Made by a program: the position numbers and the translations under genes
Assembly (NCBI RefSeq): GCF_000003815.2
Contig: NC_049979.1
Coordinates: 26,271,213-26,331,212, forward strand
Reading direction: 5' to 3'
DNA from: Branchiostoma floridae
Lineage: Eukaryota; Chordata; Leptocardii; Amphioxiformes; Branchiostomatidae
DNA length: 60,000 nt
Part shown: one piece after another, positions 12,411-25,559 of the stretch
Position numbering within the stretch: the first letter of the stretch is position 1
Layout: each line of letters opens with the position of its first letter
The notes under the pieces: generated by a model
Told to the model about the DNA's origin: nothing
Database searches by the model: none
The model's input: only the letters and a program-made list of their open reading frames with translations

Positions 12411-12807
12411 TAGGGGTGGGTACCGAGGTCCGGTTCAGGTCCAGAGGATCAGGTCCTGGTCCGGACCTGAACCTGGACCTGATTCAGTATGTCGAAACTT
12501 GTGAATGGACAATACTCAAAACAACGGTCCATTTCACTACAAAGAAATCTGTTTTGTGGAATGTTTGATTCCCACTGGCTTTTTAAAATCCTACAAGGCT
12601 AACTGTCTCTGTACGACTGACTGTAAAACTGACTATAGGCTCTACTCTACTTCGCTCTTGTTATTTTCATTGAATGGTAGGCCCCAAAACGTGTGAATGC
12701 CTGTTCCTTTTCCAATAGGTCCAACAACCGGTCCACCAATTTTTTGTCAGGTTCGTTTTTTTCTGGACCGGTCCATTAACATTAAGAAAAACCGGTACCC
12801 ACCCTTA
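12411..12807. mobile_element. hAT-like MITE (family copy 1)
   Basis: The left end is TAGGGGTGGGTACCG and the right end CGGTACCCACCCTTA. They are flanked by ATGAGCTA (12403-12410) and GTGAGCTA (12808-12815), an imperfect 8-bp duplication. Such a duplication and TAGGG-type ends suit the hAT superfamily. The inside holds repeated GGTCCGGTTCAGGTCC motifs. Relatives lie at 43825-44235 and 37618-38275, with a partial one at 59290-59530. Confidence 0.7.
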
Positions 12808-12834
12808 GTGAGCTACTTAAAGAAACAGTCAACT

Positions 12835-13240
12835 CTTTTGTGTAATGTAAATGTAATTAGATGCTTTAGGTTGAACACAGATAACAGCCTGGCCTTTTGG
12901 ATTCCTTCATCAAGAACTGATTACCACCGATATTCTTTTTACATCAAACATCACGCGATTGGAATGCCCTCCAGGAATATATAGTCCAAGCCAAAAACTG
13001 GGAGGCATATAAGAATGCCCTCCATACCAGTAATTTACTTCAACCAAAGGCTACGGGTTCTTGCCACCACACAGCAGAGTGGCGGTCAGGGAGTGGAGCC
13101 CCTACCCACTGAGGAGCCAAAAGCCACCAGCCACCAACCAGCCCCACAAACCACCTGCATCTACACTATACACCTAGAAAATTACCCCACCCTCACCCCA
13201 GTGCCTGAGCCCTCAACCTAATCAGGTATGGCACTCAAAG
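12835..13240 (+). pseudogene. Decayed non-LTR retrotransposon fragment
   Basis: Fragments in shifted frames resemble the C-terminal end of LINE ORF2: RTDYHRYSF, then SRDWNAL, then NWEAYKNALHTS. These match the family pattern of RTD..KYSFFP.TIRDWN.LP. No intact reverse-transcriptase core is present. The assignment rests on motif memory only. Confidence 0.5.
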
Positions 13241-13559
13241 GAAGAAGAAGACATTATTTGTTATCCAAAATTTATTTTGCACACACACCATCACGTGATG
13301 ATGCGAGTAGAAACAGTCTCCTGGCTCACTGCAGGAATAATGAACCCAGGCCAACCAACTAACGAACCAAGCACCATAACCGCTAGGCCAAAAGGTTTGG
13401 ACCCATTGGACTGGTTAGTTAATGGCGTTTGAATCTCACTGTTACATGAATTATAGAAATTGTTTGTATCTCAATGGATTATATCCCTTTATCCAGCCAT
13501 TCATACCTGGCCTGAGGAACTCTCTAAACTTAATTTATAACTTACATTAAGTTACAATA

Positions 13560-14180
13560 TAATGCTTCCAGTAACAGGTCAGGTTACCATTCTCTGGTCG
13601 GCTTCGTTATAATTATAATATAAGGGGTGTTTGACGGCCCAGTCGGCCTGCTTCTGATTAGAAGTCCTATGAGACTTCGTTACCAGAGGGGTTTACCTGG
13701 GCTTTTGCGTTGTAAATAACCTAACCCCGTAAAAGTTCCCTGGCGTGCGCTGGTGAACTGGGCGGACGGGCCACTCTCTCAGCCCGTAGAGATAGCGACC
13801 AGCTCCCGATGGTATAGTTACCAGGCTAGGCGGTTGTGTCACTATTCGCAGACTAGTTTTACCACCTAAGATACTAGTAGTAGTAGTAGGCAAGGTAAGT
13901 TGGGTATATAGTGACCACAACGTCATATGATAAACCGCTCAGGGCTTACAAAAATGATTTTTCCCCGTACAACAAAATTATATGGCTGCTACTTCACCTT
14001 CGGGTTTTCAAACCATGATTTTTCCATACTTCATTGTTGGTTATCAAAGAGAAAACCGGAGCCAGGATTATAAGACCTACCTGTTGAACGTGTTACGTGG
14101 AATGAATATGCTTGGAAAGGAGTTTCCAGGCTCATATCGCCGACCGCCCCACACCTTCTGTCCGATCTGTGGGCGCCGCC
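13560..14180. other. GC-richer region upstream of the SENP-like gene
   Basis: This 600-bp stretch is less AT-rich than its surroundings and has several CpGs and a short (TAG)n near 13876. It could hold the promoter and 5' UTR of the SENP-like gene. No TATA box or confident start site was seen. Confidence 0.35.
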
Positions 14181-14318
14181 ATGTTGGGTCAGCATCACGG
14201 GTTGTTGACCCCGACTCCTGATTACCCCCAGCGCGAACTCTTCGCTAATCAGACGGCCTCAGTCCATGGGAAGGCACTGATCAACCGAACGTATTCGCAA
14301 ATCATGCCCCATGATTAA
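14181..14318 (+). CDS. Short ORF with ideal Kozak context upstream of SENP-like CDS
   Basis: ATG at 14181 lies in GCCGCCATGT, a near-perfect vertebrate-type initiation context. It opens 45 codons (MLGQHHGLLTPTPDYPQREL ...) ending in TAA at 14316-14318. The SENP frame begins 26 bases later, offset by one base. It could be an upstream ORF that represses translation, or the true N-terminal coding sequence cut off by a frameshift or assembly error. No intron can fit in the 26 bases between. Confidence 0.4.
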   Translation: MLGQHHGLLTPTPDYPQRELFANQTASVHGKALINRTYSQIMPHD

Positions 14319-14418
14319 CAAACCTTTATGATAATAATGATAGAATCGGGTGCTTCCAAAGGACAAGACCTCTGTTCGTCCCGAGGACATACCCTTTTCC
14401 CCACCAGAAGAGGCCAAA

Positions 14419-17190
14419 ATGGCTGAATTACCAGTGAGGAGGGGGTCGAGAAAGCACCCATATACGAAGAGGGTTGGCCTGCATGCGGAAATCATGAGGT
14501 CAAACTTCCAAGTCAAAGTCACGGTTGATCAAGACATCAATACCATCAAGTGTGAACCAGAGCCGAACACTCCAACAACCAGAAGGGGAGGACCCTCTGC
14601 TCATAATATCCTGGTGAACGGCTTTGGCTACAATATAACTTACCAGGACATGCAATCCTTACAATGCCAGAACTGGGTAAACGATCGAGTAAGTACCCTT
14701 GTTGCCAAAGATTTCTTAAATGTGTGGATGGTAGATCTTGTATAATTATCTACTCTCTCACACTACATGCCGGATTTAAGGAGACTGAGAAGGAATAGAG
14801 TTTTAAATTACATGGGTCAAAATACTTCTTTTTTTTGCTACATGCGAAATTGCAAGTTGGCAAAAATTTTACGTGCAATTTGAGAAATTAACATGCAAAA
14901 TACAACTAGTCTATAAGCGAATTTTGATTACATCTAGGGAAGCTACAGGAGGAAGTCACCGGCAAAAACAAGGAAGGAAAATGGAAGACGTCCATATGTC
15001 GATTTGTCTAAGAGTAGGGTGTCTTATTCCTCAGTATTTTACTATAGGCCAGGTATTTTCAACATGCAAGATTGCAAGTCCAGAATATTTTTACGTGCAA
15101 ATCTACGTGCGTCTATAGCTAGGATCTAGTTATGTGGGGTCAGGGTTCCACTTCCAGGCCGATAATTAAGTAATTTGATCTACTCTCAAATGTATCCAAT
15201 GAAGGTTTTGACGGTGCAGTATGTTAAGACATTATTTGTAATGCCAGTTTCTATTACATTTTGCAGATAATCAACTTCTACTTGAAGATGGTCGTACACA
15301 GAGGCAACCAACAGGTGGGTTGACAACCTGGTGCATGTCGTACAGCTTTGTCTGTGAAATTCTTGACTGTGCTTTTAAGGAATCAATAATATTCATACAG
15401 TGACTAGCAATTAACAACAGTCTGCTTCTATCACTGCAATACTACAGCAGGGTGTTTCTGTATACACAAACTTAAGGAACACTTGGTTTGAGTTCTGTTC
15501 TGTCATTATGCTCTTCCATAGAACTGGGGCTTGTTTCATGACTGTTTCTCAAGATATAAAACATGGTGCATGTTTCAACTTTCTTCACTAATGTATCATG
15601 GTGTATATTCTCCACAGGGTCCCATGAAACTTGCGTCATTTGACACCTACTTCTACACAATGCTAATGAAGCATGGCTATATGTCTGAAATTGTCATGCA
15701 ATGGTCAAGAGACATTGACCTATCCTCAGTTGACCTAGCCTTGATTCCAGTACATCATCAGGGAAACCATTGGTGTCTGGCTGTAAGTTACATGATTTTT
15801 AAAGCAGCTAATCTTTTACAAATTTCGAAACACTTCATGATTATAAATAAATAAATGTAATACATGACAGACTAGACTGTGATTATTACTGCTCTTTGTA
15901 GACCATATTGCTTTCAGAGCAACATGGGGCACGTCAACAAGTATGTGCATGTGACAGATGATGTGTCACTTGTGGAAAAGAAGGGTTTTATTGCAAGTTT
16001 ATTTGCAACCTCATGCCCAAATAACTGCAAGCACATGACAGAAACATACATACATGTAACAACAGACAATAATAAACAAATACTAATGTTAGCTATCATT
16101 ATTGTTGTTCATTTGTTTTATACAGGTGGTTGATACAGGATACATGTGTTTGAGGTATTTCGACTCCATGGGTGGAAGGAATGACAAGGGGGTCAAGGCC
16201 ATTCGGTAAGGGAACAACACTTCTGAATCTGTATTTCAACAATTCGTTGTGTAGAATTTACTAGTTGGAGTATGTGGGCGGTGTCCTTTTGTTGTTGGTA
16301 CAGGTTTGATATAGCCCTTAAAATGATTGAAGGCACTAAGTCTACATAACTCTTTGTTCAGGTGCTACCTCCAGGAATGCAGTAAAAGGAAGGGAATGCC
16401 CAGTGCATGGGCAGTGGAGTATCCCAAGGTAGGAGTGATTTTTGTTGGGGCTTATACAGAAGGGCAAGGTTAGGAATCATCATAGTTTTTCTGCCCTGCC
16501 ATTTCAGCAAAGTCAAACATCATACTGCATCTGTTTAAAGTTTGATATATGATGATTAGGTAACCATGGCCAATACTAAGATTTCTTTGGGCTCAATATT
16601 GCCACCCATGCAGGAGATCCCAAGGCAGCTGAACAGTTACGACTGTGGTGTGTTTTACTGCAAATATGCCCAGTACACCTGCAGTCAGGATGGCATCATG
16701 AACTTCACACAGGTAAATATCAATGATGCTTTGGTTTCGATAATAAGCAATTATCTTGATTGATAATACCACAATAAAGTAAAATACACATTGTGAAGTT
16801 TGATAGTTTTCACTAATCCAATCGAAGTATGTTACATCATTGATGATTAGAAAAATTAGAGCCACATTCTATCAGCTGAGAAGTAAACATCTCACCACAG
16901 CAGCAAACTGGACCTACCAGAATAAATCACTTGACACTGCAATGTATATATATAGCACCTATATTGCATCTAAGGGATAGGTGAGTTGTGCAACAGAAAA
17001 AGTTGTTACACTAGTTAGTACATAACTGTGGCAGTGACTTGTCCTGTGCCTTAGATGCACTACATATAAAACAGGAAATGATTTTGCCAATGCAACCTTT
17101 AACAGTAACTTTTTTTTCCTATTCCAGGATGACATGCCAAGGTTCAGAAAGGAGATGGAATGGGAGATCACACACAAGATGCTTTTGTAG
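14419..17190 (+). CDS. SENP1/2: SENP1/2-like SUMO protease, seven exons
   Basis: Cysteine protease (C48/Ulp1 family) that matures SUMO and removes it from proteins, usually in the nucleus. Exons: 14419-14688, 15267-15314, 15618-15782, 16126-16205, 16362-16428, 16614-16712, 17128-17190. All introns are GT..AG and all phases join, giving 263 residues if the ATG at 14419 is used. Domain signatures appear in order: NWVNDR/IINFYLKM, then SVDLALIPVH with HWCLAV (catalytic His), YFDSMGG (Asp), and EIPRQLNSYDCGVF (oxyanion Gln and nucleophile Cys), ending HKML. The C-terminal domain is the usual ~220 residues. The N-terminal extension is very short compared with SENP1 or SENP2 (near 600 residues). 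An in-frame stop at 14341-14343 bounds the first exon, so more N-terminal coding would have to come from upstream exons. SENP1/2 rather than SENP3/5 is judged by motif resemblance. Confidence 0.88.
14838..15105. repeat. Direct repeat pair inside SENP-like intron 1
   Basis: ACATGCGAAATTGCAAGTT...TTTTACGTGCAATT (14838-14880) recurs as ACATGCAAGATTGCAAGTC...TTTTACGTGCAAAT (15061-15103). Confidence 0.5.
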
Positions 17191-17653
17191 AGTTATTTGT
17201 TTAGATAGATATTTCAACTTTAGAACTCGTAACAAGACTTCCAAGATTCCAAACCAAAACATTAATTTCTACGAGATGCCAAGTCTAAGTGCCTATCTTG
17301 GACTGTTGGAGACTCAGAAGAAGTCCATGATTGATCTATTAGTCTTCAAGACTTATAAGAATTCCTTGATTCACAAGAATCCGTTGCCTGGAAAGGGACA
17401 CGTTTGGCAGAAGCATGTTTTTTGCTTGTCACTACAGCTCCATTTTTTGTGACCATGAAGTGTATGTTCTATTTAGATTTTGCTTAGTGTATGATAATCC
17501 GTTCCCCATGCTTTCAAGCACAAAAACTAGCACACTGTGTCAATCAATTTATAAAAAGAAACTGTGAAATTGTATACATGTAATAGTAATATCATAAATA
17601 TTTGGGTACCTACTTCAGCCAGTCTGGAATCCATGTATGAGAGATGTAGTGCC

Positions 17654-17779
17654 TTAGGCTTCATTCTTCATCTCATTCCAGATCAGATGACAACTTCTTG
17701 TCAGTTCACAGGAGAGGTGTACTATTATTTCAAGTTCCTCCTGTGTGGAATTTGCAGCCACGGAGCAGCACATCAGATT
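17654..17779 (-). CDS. Possible last exon on the opposite strand, unrecognised
   Basis: After a good acceptor (CTGATTTGTTTTCAG) 41 codons run to a TAA at 17654-17656 (NLMCCSVAANSTQEELEI ...). It lies just after the SENP-like gene, in DNA that could instead be that gene's 3' UTR. No upstream exon was found. Confidence 0.25.
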   Translation of the reverse strand, partial: NLMCCSVAANSTQEELEIIVHLSCELTRSCHLIWNEMKNEA

Positions 17780-17879
17780 CTGAAAACAAATCAGATATCA
17801 CATTTACCATATTGTAAGCCCAGTATAGTTAATATAGTGAACACTATGTTTCTTCTTAGTACTTCTTCCTTTTGAGTAA

Positions 17880-20800
17880 GTTATAAGTTATGACTAACAA
17901 ATGCCAAGCTGATTTGATTACTCTGTATTTGGTCATTCTGTGCTATCTTATACAAAGTTTACATATTAGCTGCTATGCTGTACCTGAGCAGGTATAATCA
18001 TTAGAGCTGTGTAACCAACTAAAAATTCAAGTACATTTAAAATGGTTTACGTACATGTCCAAACCTGTCCAGATCTGAAAAGAGGACCTGCACTGGGTAC
18101 CTACCTAATAATCAATCAATCAATCGTTCGCTTGAATCATCATCTTACCAATGCTTAATTCCACCTTTCATCTGGGACGGTAACAGTTAAAGGTAAATTC
18201 AGGGGTGTCGGCAGTTATCAGTAAATTGATAACATTAAAATGTTGTGTTCCCAACCGACCCCAGATAAACCTGCCGACCCGAGACTTTTTAGCTGCGTTT
18301 GAACCCTCTTTTCAGATTAAACAAGTTTTCCTGCCAGATTTTGGCATTTCTGCCGTCTGGACTCGACAAGTTTTTCCAAAAACCAAGCACACTGTCTTTC
18401 AAAATGAAATTGTCAACTTTGTATCAAGATCTATAGTATACCACTGTACCAGTCACCCGCCTTGCCACAAACAACTGACTGAAATCCCATGACAACTTTG
18501 GCCAAATTCTTTTCTTTTTTTGTCCAGCTTTCACGTCTACTTGGAGACTAGAGGATGTGAACATCAAAATAAGTCTGTTTTTGGCTAGTTTTCATCATTT
18601 ACAACTGTAAGGTTATCAAAGAAGCCATCAGGGACATGTGATTTACCTTTAGTTAAGAAAATGATGTCACTAGTGATATAACATTAATTTGTTTATGTAC
18701 AGGTTTAGGTACATCAATCTCTTTGGGTACTGTAACAACGTTTTACTATTTTATACTAGGTTAACAATTCATAGGTACATTGTAAAGGCCCAGAGAGTCA
18801 CTAGGTACATATACACAGGCAGCCATAACAGATCTAAACAAGGTGGGACCACTTGTTGAATAAAGTGAAGGGAGTTTGCTCGTAAGGACAGTTGAGTACG
18901 AGGCAAGCAAAGGTCTGAGAGCGAACCTTCTGTGTGCATGGAAAATGCATTGCATCTGTGTGGCTTATTTCTTCTAGTTTATAACACTCGTAGCCGTCTT
19001 CCCAAAGAACCTGGGAGTCAACATCTTACCCCTCCTACAGAGTATAATATGAAATGGTTCTGTACAATATACTATCTGAGAGCAAGGAGCTATGTTAAAC
19101 AGGGCTCTAAATACCCAAAATTGGAGCTGTGCACCCAATTATTTCCTAAGGTTTATGTAGGAAAAGATATCAAAGCATACTAGTATACATCATATTCTTG
19201 ACATCTAAGTGTTAGAAAGATAATAAAAATGTCAGTCACGGTCATTGTTTAAGAATATGATAGCTTGTGACTAAGTTTTATTATTGTGCACCTAATCCCC
19301 CGAATAAATTTCGAGCCCTGTTAAAATACTATACAAGGTCCACTGACCTGCTGACAGTGTGGTTCCTGGCAAGGTCTGGCAACATGTTGTCTGTCAATAT
19401 ATCATCATGTCTGCAATATACAGGTCATCCAGGTCCAGCTGTGGATTAGATAAAAATTTCTTTATGTAAATTATATATAATATATTCATTACTCTGTTAC
19501 TGGAGGGTAACCCCCGTCAACAGAGTATTAAAATCATATATATATATATTATATATTATATACAACTTGTTATGGACTAACCCTTGTTACAAATAACTGA
19601 AAAGTCAGAGTATGTGTCTATGCTGGTAAGCCTTAATAGATAACGATAATCTGAAAAAATACAAAAGTTTGACGCCTTGCGTGCAGGTTGACGAGCGAAC
19701 TTATCGAGAATATGGCCCGAGAAACTCTTGAATTATTCATCGTAAAATATTAAATGTGAAATGATACAACCACAGATAAGAAGGATACCTAGTAGACTTC
19801 CTAAAAAAACACAGCTATACCGTGTCTTTACCTTAAAAGTTTGATGACCGGAGCTAAATCATGCCGCATGTTCACGGCCCGCCCCGCCATCTTTACCAAT
19901 CAACAAAATTTTCACTAAAATCACTTTAAAAAAAACATAGTACCAAAAACCTAATATTACTGACAGGTTTCCATTGCTAAAATATATTTACTTGACAGCC
20001 ATAATGGCCATGCCTTGCCTCAGCCCTCTTTCAACCTACTTGGTACCAGGCTTTACACAAATTATATTTTTGACCACGTTGCTGTAGCTTCTTTGGCGGG
20101 GTAAAAAGTCGTGGAGGCGACGTGAAAAAGGGCGACATAATCTGGCTACAAAATACAGTATTCCGGGTCCATTGAACAAATAAGCACTTGTTGAGTATGA
20201 AGAGAACGTATTTACCTGTAAAGGGAGGCGGCAGAACTGTTGTTGTTGTCCTTTTTTACATCTATTTCTTCGGTAAACGTAGTCTCGAACGAGGTGTCAA
20301 CAGCCCGAATGAGGCATTAGGATGCTTTTTTTCAGACGTCATCAGTAAACACACAATTGGTCAAATGGGGCTACTAAATGTATCCTCGTACTCTCAACGA
20401 GTCAGAGAACCTCGTGGACTTCAATCGAAGTGTCAAATTGTATCCAGATATGATTTTCGCCGCGTCAAAGTTGACCTTCAAGATGCTTCCTTATGCCTAA
20501 TTTTGGCGTAGATTTCGCACTGCATGGGGGTTTCCATGCTACCGATATCGCCACATCCGGTCTACTTCCGGGTTTGCCTAACGTTACGCCACCAACGGTT
20601 GAGATGTCATCAATCCCCATTAAAGGTATTTTGGGTCGTGATACATTTTTATGCGCATGGAGGACGCGTTTGACTTTGAATCTTGCTTCTGTGTAAGTAT
20701 CGAGAAGAGCAACCTGGGGTCACAAACCGCTATATTACAGCCGGCGGCCGGTTGAGTCGCCGATTCGCCGCTACACTGAGCATAGCAGGCAATTCAGATA

Positions 20801-20990
20801 CCAGTTAGAAAAAAATATGAATTTGATTAATTTCCCCAAATTCAAAGGAATAAAGATGGCTGCAAATGTTGAAACTGCCTGTATCCTAGCAATCAATATG
20901 CATTTAGACCAAAGCAAGTAAATTTTATGGATGACATCACCGCGCGCATTAATTTTTTGAAAATAAAAAAATTTTAGCCTGTGAGGCTAT
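17880..20990. other. No gene recognised
   Basis: Several frames of 60-107 codons occur but none has a recognisable domain or good splice sites. At 19470-19565 a TA-rich stretch contains an inverted ACTCTGTT/AACAGAGT pair. At about 20540-20580, ACATCCGG and ACTTCCGG (ETS-type motifs) sit in CpG-richer DNA and could be a promoter; no first exon was identified there. Confidence 0.5.
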
Positions 20991-20998
20991 TGACTGTC

Positions 20999-21160
20999 TG
21001 TAGCAAACTTTACACTGTAGACAGGATCGTCTTGTCAACAGTAGAAAACTTTGTACTGTTCAGAGGATCGTCCTGTCAACAGTAGAAAACTTTGTACTGT
21101 TCATAGGATAGTCCTGTCAACAGTAGAAAACTTTGCATTGCTGAAAGGATCATCCACAGT
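20999..21160. repeat. 41-bp tandem repeat
   Basis: Units beginning AGTAGAAAACTTTG start at 21040, 21081 and 21122, with a degenerate copy before. The region to 21480 has no recognised gene. Confidence 0.85.
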
Positions 21161-21486
21161 ATGTCAGTGGCAAATTCTCTACGCAACAGAAAAAAACATG
21201 GAAGGGTCATTTTAGCGAATGGCCACAAACGCCCACTCTTGAGAAGTCCGCGCTGCACGAATCTCATTTTTTTTGCTTGGAATATGTCCACGTTGTGCTC
21301 CCGTTCATTAATCCTGAGTTTCAAGTCAATCCATCGACCCTAACTGACATAATTCAAAGTTGACAATTTTCGATGTTTTTAGCGAACGCCCAGCACAAAA
21401 CGTCTTTTTAGCGAATGCCCACTATATCCACAAAAATATCGGCCGTCCCGCAACATCACCTTCACCTAACGACACAAACATGTTAA

Positions 21487-24400
21487 AGAAAGTGTCCAAT
21501 TAATGTGTACGATGTTTCCGCAAGAGCAGAATAAAACTTGAAAAGACGTAGGTTTCTAGTGCCCAAACAAAGGCTTTTTATACGCATAAACTACAATTTG
21601 CAGCCAAACTGAAAAACTTTGAACAATCACCTTCGTTCATTCTTCACTATACTAAACAGCATCTGTAAACTAATAATAATATTCAACGCACATAATATCG
21701 TTGTGACGTAATGATGTCTGCAAGAGCAGAATAGAACTTGTAAAGACATAGTCTTCTAGAGGCCGAACAAAGGGTTTTTATATGCATAAACTACATTTTT
21801 CTGCAAAACTGAAAAACTTTGAACAATCACGCTTCATTCATTCTTCACTATACTAAACATCGTCTGTAATCTAATAATTATATTCAACGCATATAATATC
21901 GTTGTGACGTAATGTTGTCTGCAAGTTCAGAATAGACCTTGTAAAGAAGTAGGTTTCTAGAGCCCAAACAAAGGGTTTTTATATGCATAAACTACATTTT
22001 GCAGCAAAACTGAAAAACTTTGAACAATCACGCTTCATTCATTCTTCACTTTACCAAACAGCGTATGTAATCTAATAACAATATTCAACGCACATACTAT
22101 CATTGTGACGTAATGTTGTCTGCAAGTGCAGAATAGAACTTGTAAAGACATCGGTTTCTAGTGCCCAAACAAAGGGTTTTTATATGCATAAACTACATTT
22201 TGACGCCAAACTGAAAAACTTTGAACAATCACGCTTCGTTCATTCTTCGAATTCACTATACTAAACAGCATCTGTAAACTAATAATAACATTCAACGCAC
22301 ATAATATCGTTGTGACGTAATGATGTCTGCAAATGCAGAATAGAACTTGTAAAGACATAGTCTTCTAGTGCCCGAACAAAGGGTTTTTATATGCATAAAC
22401 TACATTTTGCTGCAAAACTGAACAACTTGGTCATTCACGCTTCATTAATTCTTCACTTTACCAAACAGCGTGTGTAATCTAATAATAATATTCAACGCAC
22501 ATGATATCGTTGTGACGTAATGATGTCTGCAAGTGCAGAATAGTACTTGGAAAGACGTAGGTTTCTAGAGCCCGACACGAACGAAGGGTTTTTATATGCA
22601 TAAACTGTACTTGGCAGCAAAACTAAACAACTTTGAACAATCACGCTTCATCTATTCTTCACTATACTAAATAGCGTCTGTAATCTAACAATAATATTTA
22701 ACGCACATAATATCGTTGTGACGTAATGTTGTCTGCATGTGCAGAATGGAACTTGTAAAGACATAGTCTCCTAGTGCCCGAACAAAGGGTTTTTATATGT
22801 ATAAACTGTACTTGGCAGCAAAACTAAACAACTTTGAACAATCACACTTCATTCATTCTTCACTATACTAAACAGCGTCTGTAATCTAATAATAATATTC
22901 AACGCACATGATATCGTTGTGACGTAATGATGTCTGCAAGTGCAGAATAGTACTTGGAAAGACGTAGGTTTCTAGAGCCCGACACGAACGAAGGGTTTTT
23001 ATATGCATAAACTGTACTTGGCAGCAAAACTAAACAACTTTGAACAATCACGCTTCATCTATTCTTCACTATACTAAATAGCGTCTGTAATCTAACAATA
23101 ATATTTAACGCACATAATATCGTTGTGACGTAATGTTGTCTGCATGTGCAGAATGGAACTTGTAAAGACATAGTCTCCTAGTGCCCGAACAAAGGGTTTT
23201 TATATGTATAAACTGTACTTGGCAGCAAAACTAAACAACTTTGAACAATCACACTTCATTCATTCTTCACTATACTAAACAGCGTCTGTAATCTAATAAT
23301 AATATTCAACGCACATAATATCGTTGTGACGAAATGTTGTCTGCAAGTGCAGAATGGAACTTGTAAAGACGTAGGTTTCTAGAGCCCAACTTGGGTTTTA
23401 TATGCATTGACTACATCTTGCAGCCAAACTGAAAAACTTTGATCAATCACGCTTCATTCATTCTTCACTTTACCAAACAGCGCATGTAATCTAATAACAA
23501 TATTCAACGCACATAATACAGTTGTGACGTAATGATGTCTGCAAGTGCAGAAAATAACTTGTAAAGACAAAGGTTCCTAGTGCTCGAACAAAGTGTTTTT
23601 ATATGCATAAACTGTACTTGGCAGCAAAACTAAACAACTTTGAACAATCACGCTTCTTTCATTCTTCACTATACTAAACAGCGTCTGTAATCTAATAATA
23701 ATATTCAACGCACATAATATCGTTGTGACGTAATGATGTCTGCAAGTGCAGAATAGAACTTGTAAAGACGTAGGTTTCTAGTGCCCGAACAAAGGATTTT
23801 TATATGCATAAACTACAATTTCAGCAAAATTGAACAACTTTGATCAATCACGCTTCGTTCATTGTTCACTCTACTAAACAGAGTCTGTAATTTAATAATA
23901 ATATTCAACGCACATAATACAGTTGTGACGTAATGATGTCTGCAAGTGCAGAATAGCACTTTGAAAGACGTAGGCTTCTAGAGGCCGAACAAAGGGTTTT
24001 TATATGCATAAACTACATTTTGCTGCAAAACTGAACAACTTTGAACAATCACGCTTCATTTATTCTTCACTATACTAAACAGCATCTGTAAACTGATAAT
24101 ATTATTCAACGCACATAATATCGTTGTGACGTAATGATGTCTGCAAGTGCAGAATGGAACTTGTAAAGACGTAGGTTTCTAGTGCCGGAACAAAGGATTT
24201 TTATATGCATAAACTACAATTTCAGCAAAATTGAACAACTTTGATCAATCACGCTTCGTTCATTGTTCACTCTGCTAAACAGAGTCTGTAATTTAATAAT
24301 AATATTCAACGCACATAATACAGTTGTGACGTAATGATGTCTGCAAGTGCACAGAATAGCACTTGAAAGACGTAGGCTTCTAGAGGCCGAACAAAGGGTT

Positions 24401-25198
24401 TTTATATGCATAAACTACATTTTGCTGCAAAACTGAACAACTTTGAACAATCACGCTTCATTTATTCTTCACTATACTAAACAGCATCTGTAAACTAATA
24501 ATATTATTCAACGCACATAATATCGTTGTGACGTAATGATGTCTGCAAGTGCAGAATGGAACTTTTAAAGACGTAGGTTTCTAGAGCCCGAACAAAGGGT
24601 TTTTATATGCATAAACTACATTTTGACGCCAAACTGAACAACTTTGAACAATCACGCTTCATTTATTCTTCACTAGACTAAACAGCGTCTGCAATCTGAT
24701 AATAATATTCAACGCACATAATATCGTTGTGACGTAATGATGTCTTCAAATGCAGAATAGCACTTGTAAAGACGTAGGCTTCTAGTGCCCAAACAAAGGG
24801 TTTTTATATGCATAAACTGTACTTGGCAGCAAAACTAAACAACTTTGAACAATCACGCTTCATTCATTCTTCACTATACAAAAAGCGTCTGTAATCTAAT
24901 AATAATATTCAACGCACATGATATCGTTGTGACGTAATGATGTCTGCAAGTGCAGAATAGCACTTGGAAAGACGTAGGTTTCTAGTGCCCGAACAAAGTG
25001 TTTTTATATGCATAAACTGTACTTGGCAGCAAAACTAAACAACTTTAAACAATCACGCTTCATCTATTCTTCACTATACTAAACAGCGTCTGTAATCTAA
25101 CAATAATATTCAACGCACATAATATCGTTGTGACGTAATGTTGTCTGCAAGTGCAGATGGAACTTGTAAAGACGTAGTCTCCTAGTGCCCGAACAAAG
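21487..25198 (+). repeat. ~201-bp satellite array, + orientation
   Basis: About 18 tandem units. The motif GTGACGTAATG recurs at 21703, 21904, 22105, 22312, 22512, 22718, 22919, 23125 and so on to 25130, a period of 198-207 bp. Conserved blocks include TTCAACGCACATAATATCG and TTTTATATGCATAAACTACA. A ~407-bp dimer at 22512-22918 is repeated almost exactly at 22919-23325, showing higher-order structure. Short frames in the array are repeat artefacts. The array stops abruptly at segment S1. The same satellite occurs inverted at 50.76-54.2 kb and 55.9-56.6 kb. Confidence 0.95.
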
Positions 25199-25559
25199 GT
25201 TTTTTGGCAGGCGTCTCAGGGACCCCGCCTAACATTATAGTGAGCAACCGTTTCACAAGAATTCTAGGAATTCCGCAGGCATCTGTGGAATTTTTCTACA
25301 GCCCCGCCCGCTCCCGCCCGCCCGTGGTCAGTCACGTGACCTGACCCCGCCGAAACAGGGGTAAACAATTGGTCTTGCCACTTTCTCAGGCGATACCTCA
25401 AAAATACCGGCACCAAAACACAAATGCTATACACCAAAATAAAGTGAATTTTGTTGTCTAAATACACTGTTAATGGCTTTAACATAGGTGCTAAACTCGA
25501 TGAGATATTTTCCGGAACGTCCGGCAAATGCCCCTTCTTCCGCGCTCGGCAGAAACTTC
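25199..25559. repeat. 361-bp segment S1, direct copy of S2
   Basis: It is nearly identical to 50398-50758 in the same orientation. Left of it is the + satellite, right of it the gene-bearing block. The segment is CpG-rich and holds the palindrome GTCACGTGAC. On the minus strand a frame conserved in both copies includes a hydrophobic stretch (IHFILVYSICVLVPVFLRYR). In a second minus frame an ATG at 25574, just outside S1, opens 49 codons (MQTLPRKFLPSAEEG ...). Neither product is recognised. S could be a promoter or first-exon fragment, or a piece of a mobile element. Confidence 0.85.

Noticed and set aside
14259-14522. Minus-strand frame opposite the first SENP-like exon
   Set aside because: It is a shadow of the coding sequence with no splice signals.
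21487-25198. CRISPR-like array
   Set aside because: The 201-bp units have no short repeat plus unique spacer structure and the DNA is eukaryotic.
21480-25200. Short frames inside the satellite, some repeated
   Set aside because: They recur because the DNA repeats, and units differ by frame-breaking indels.
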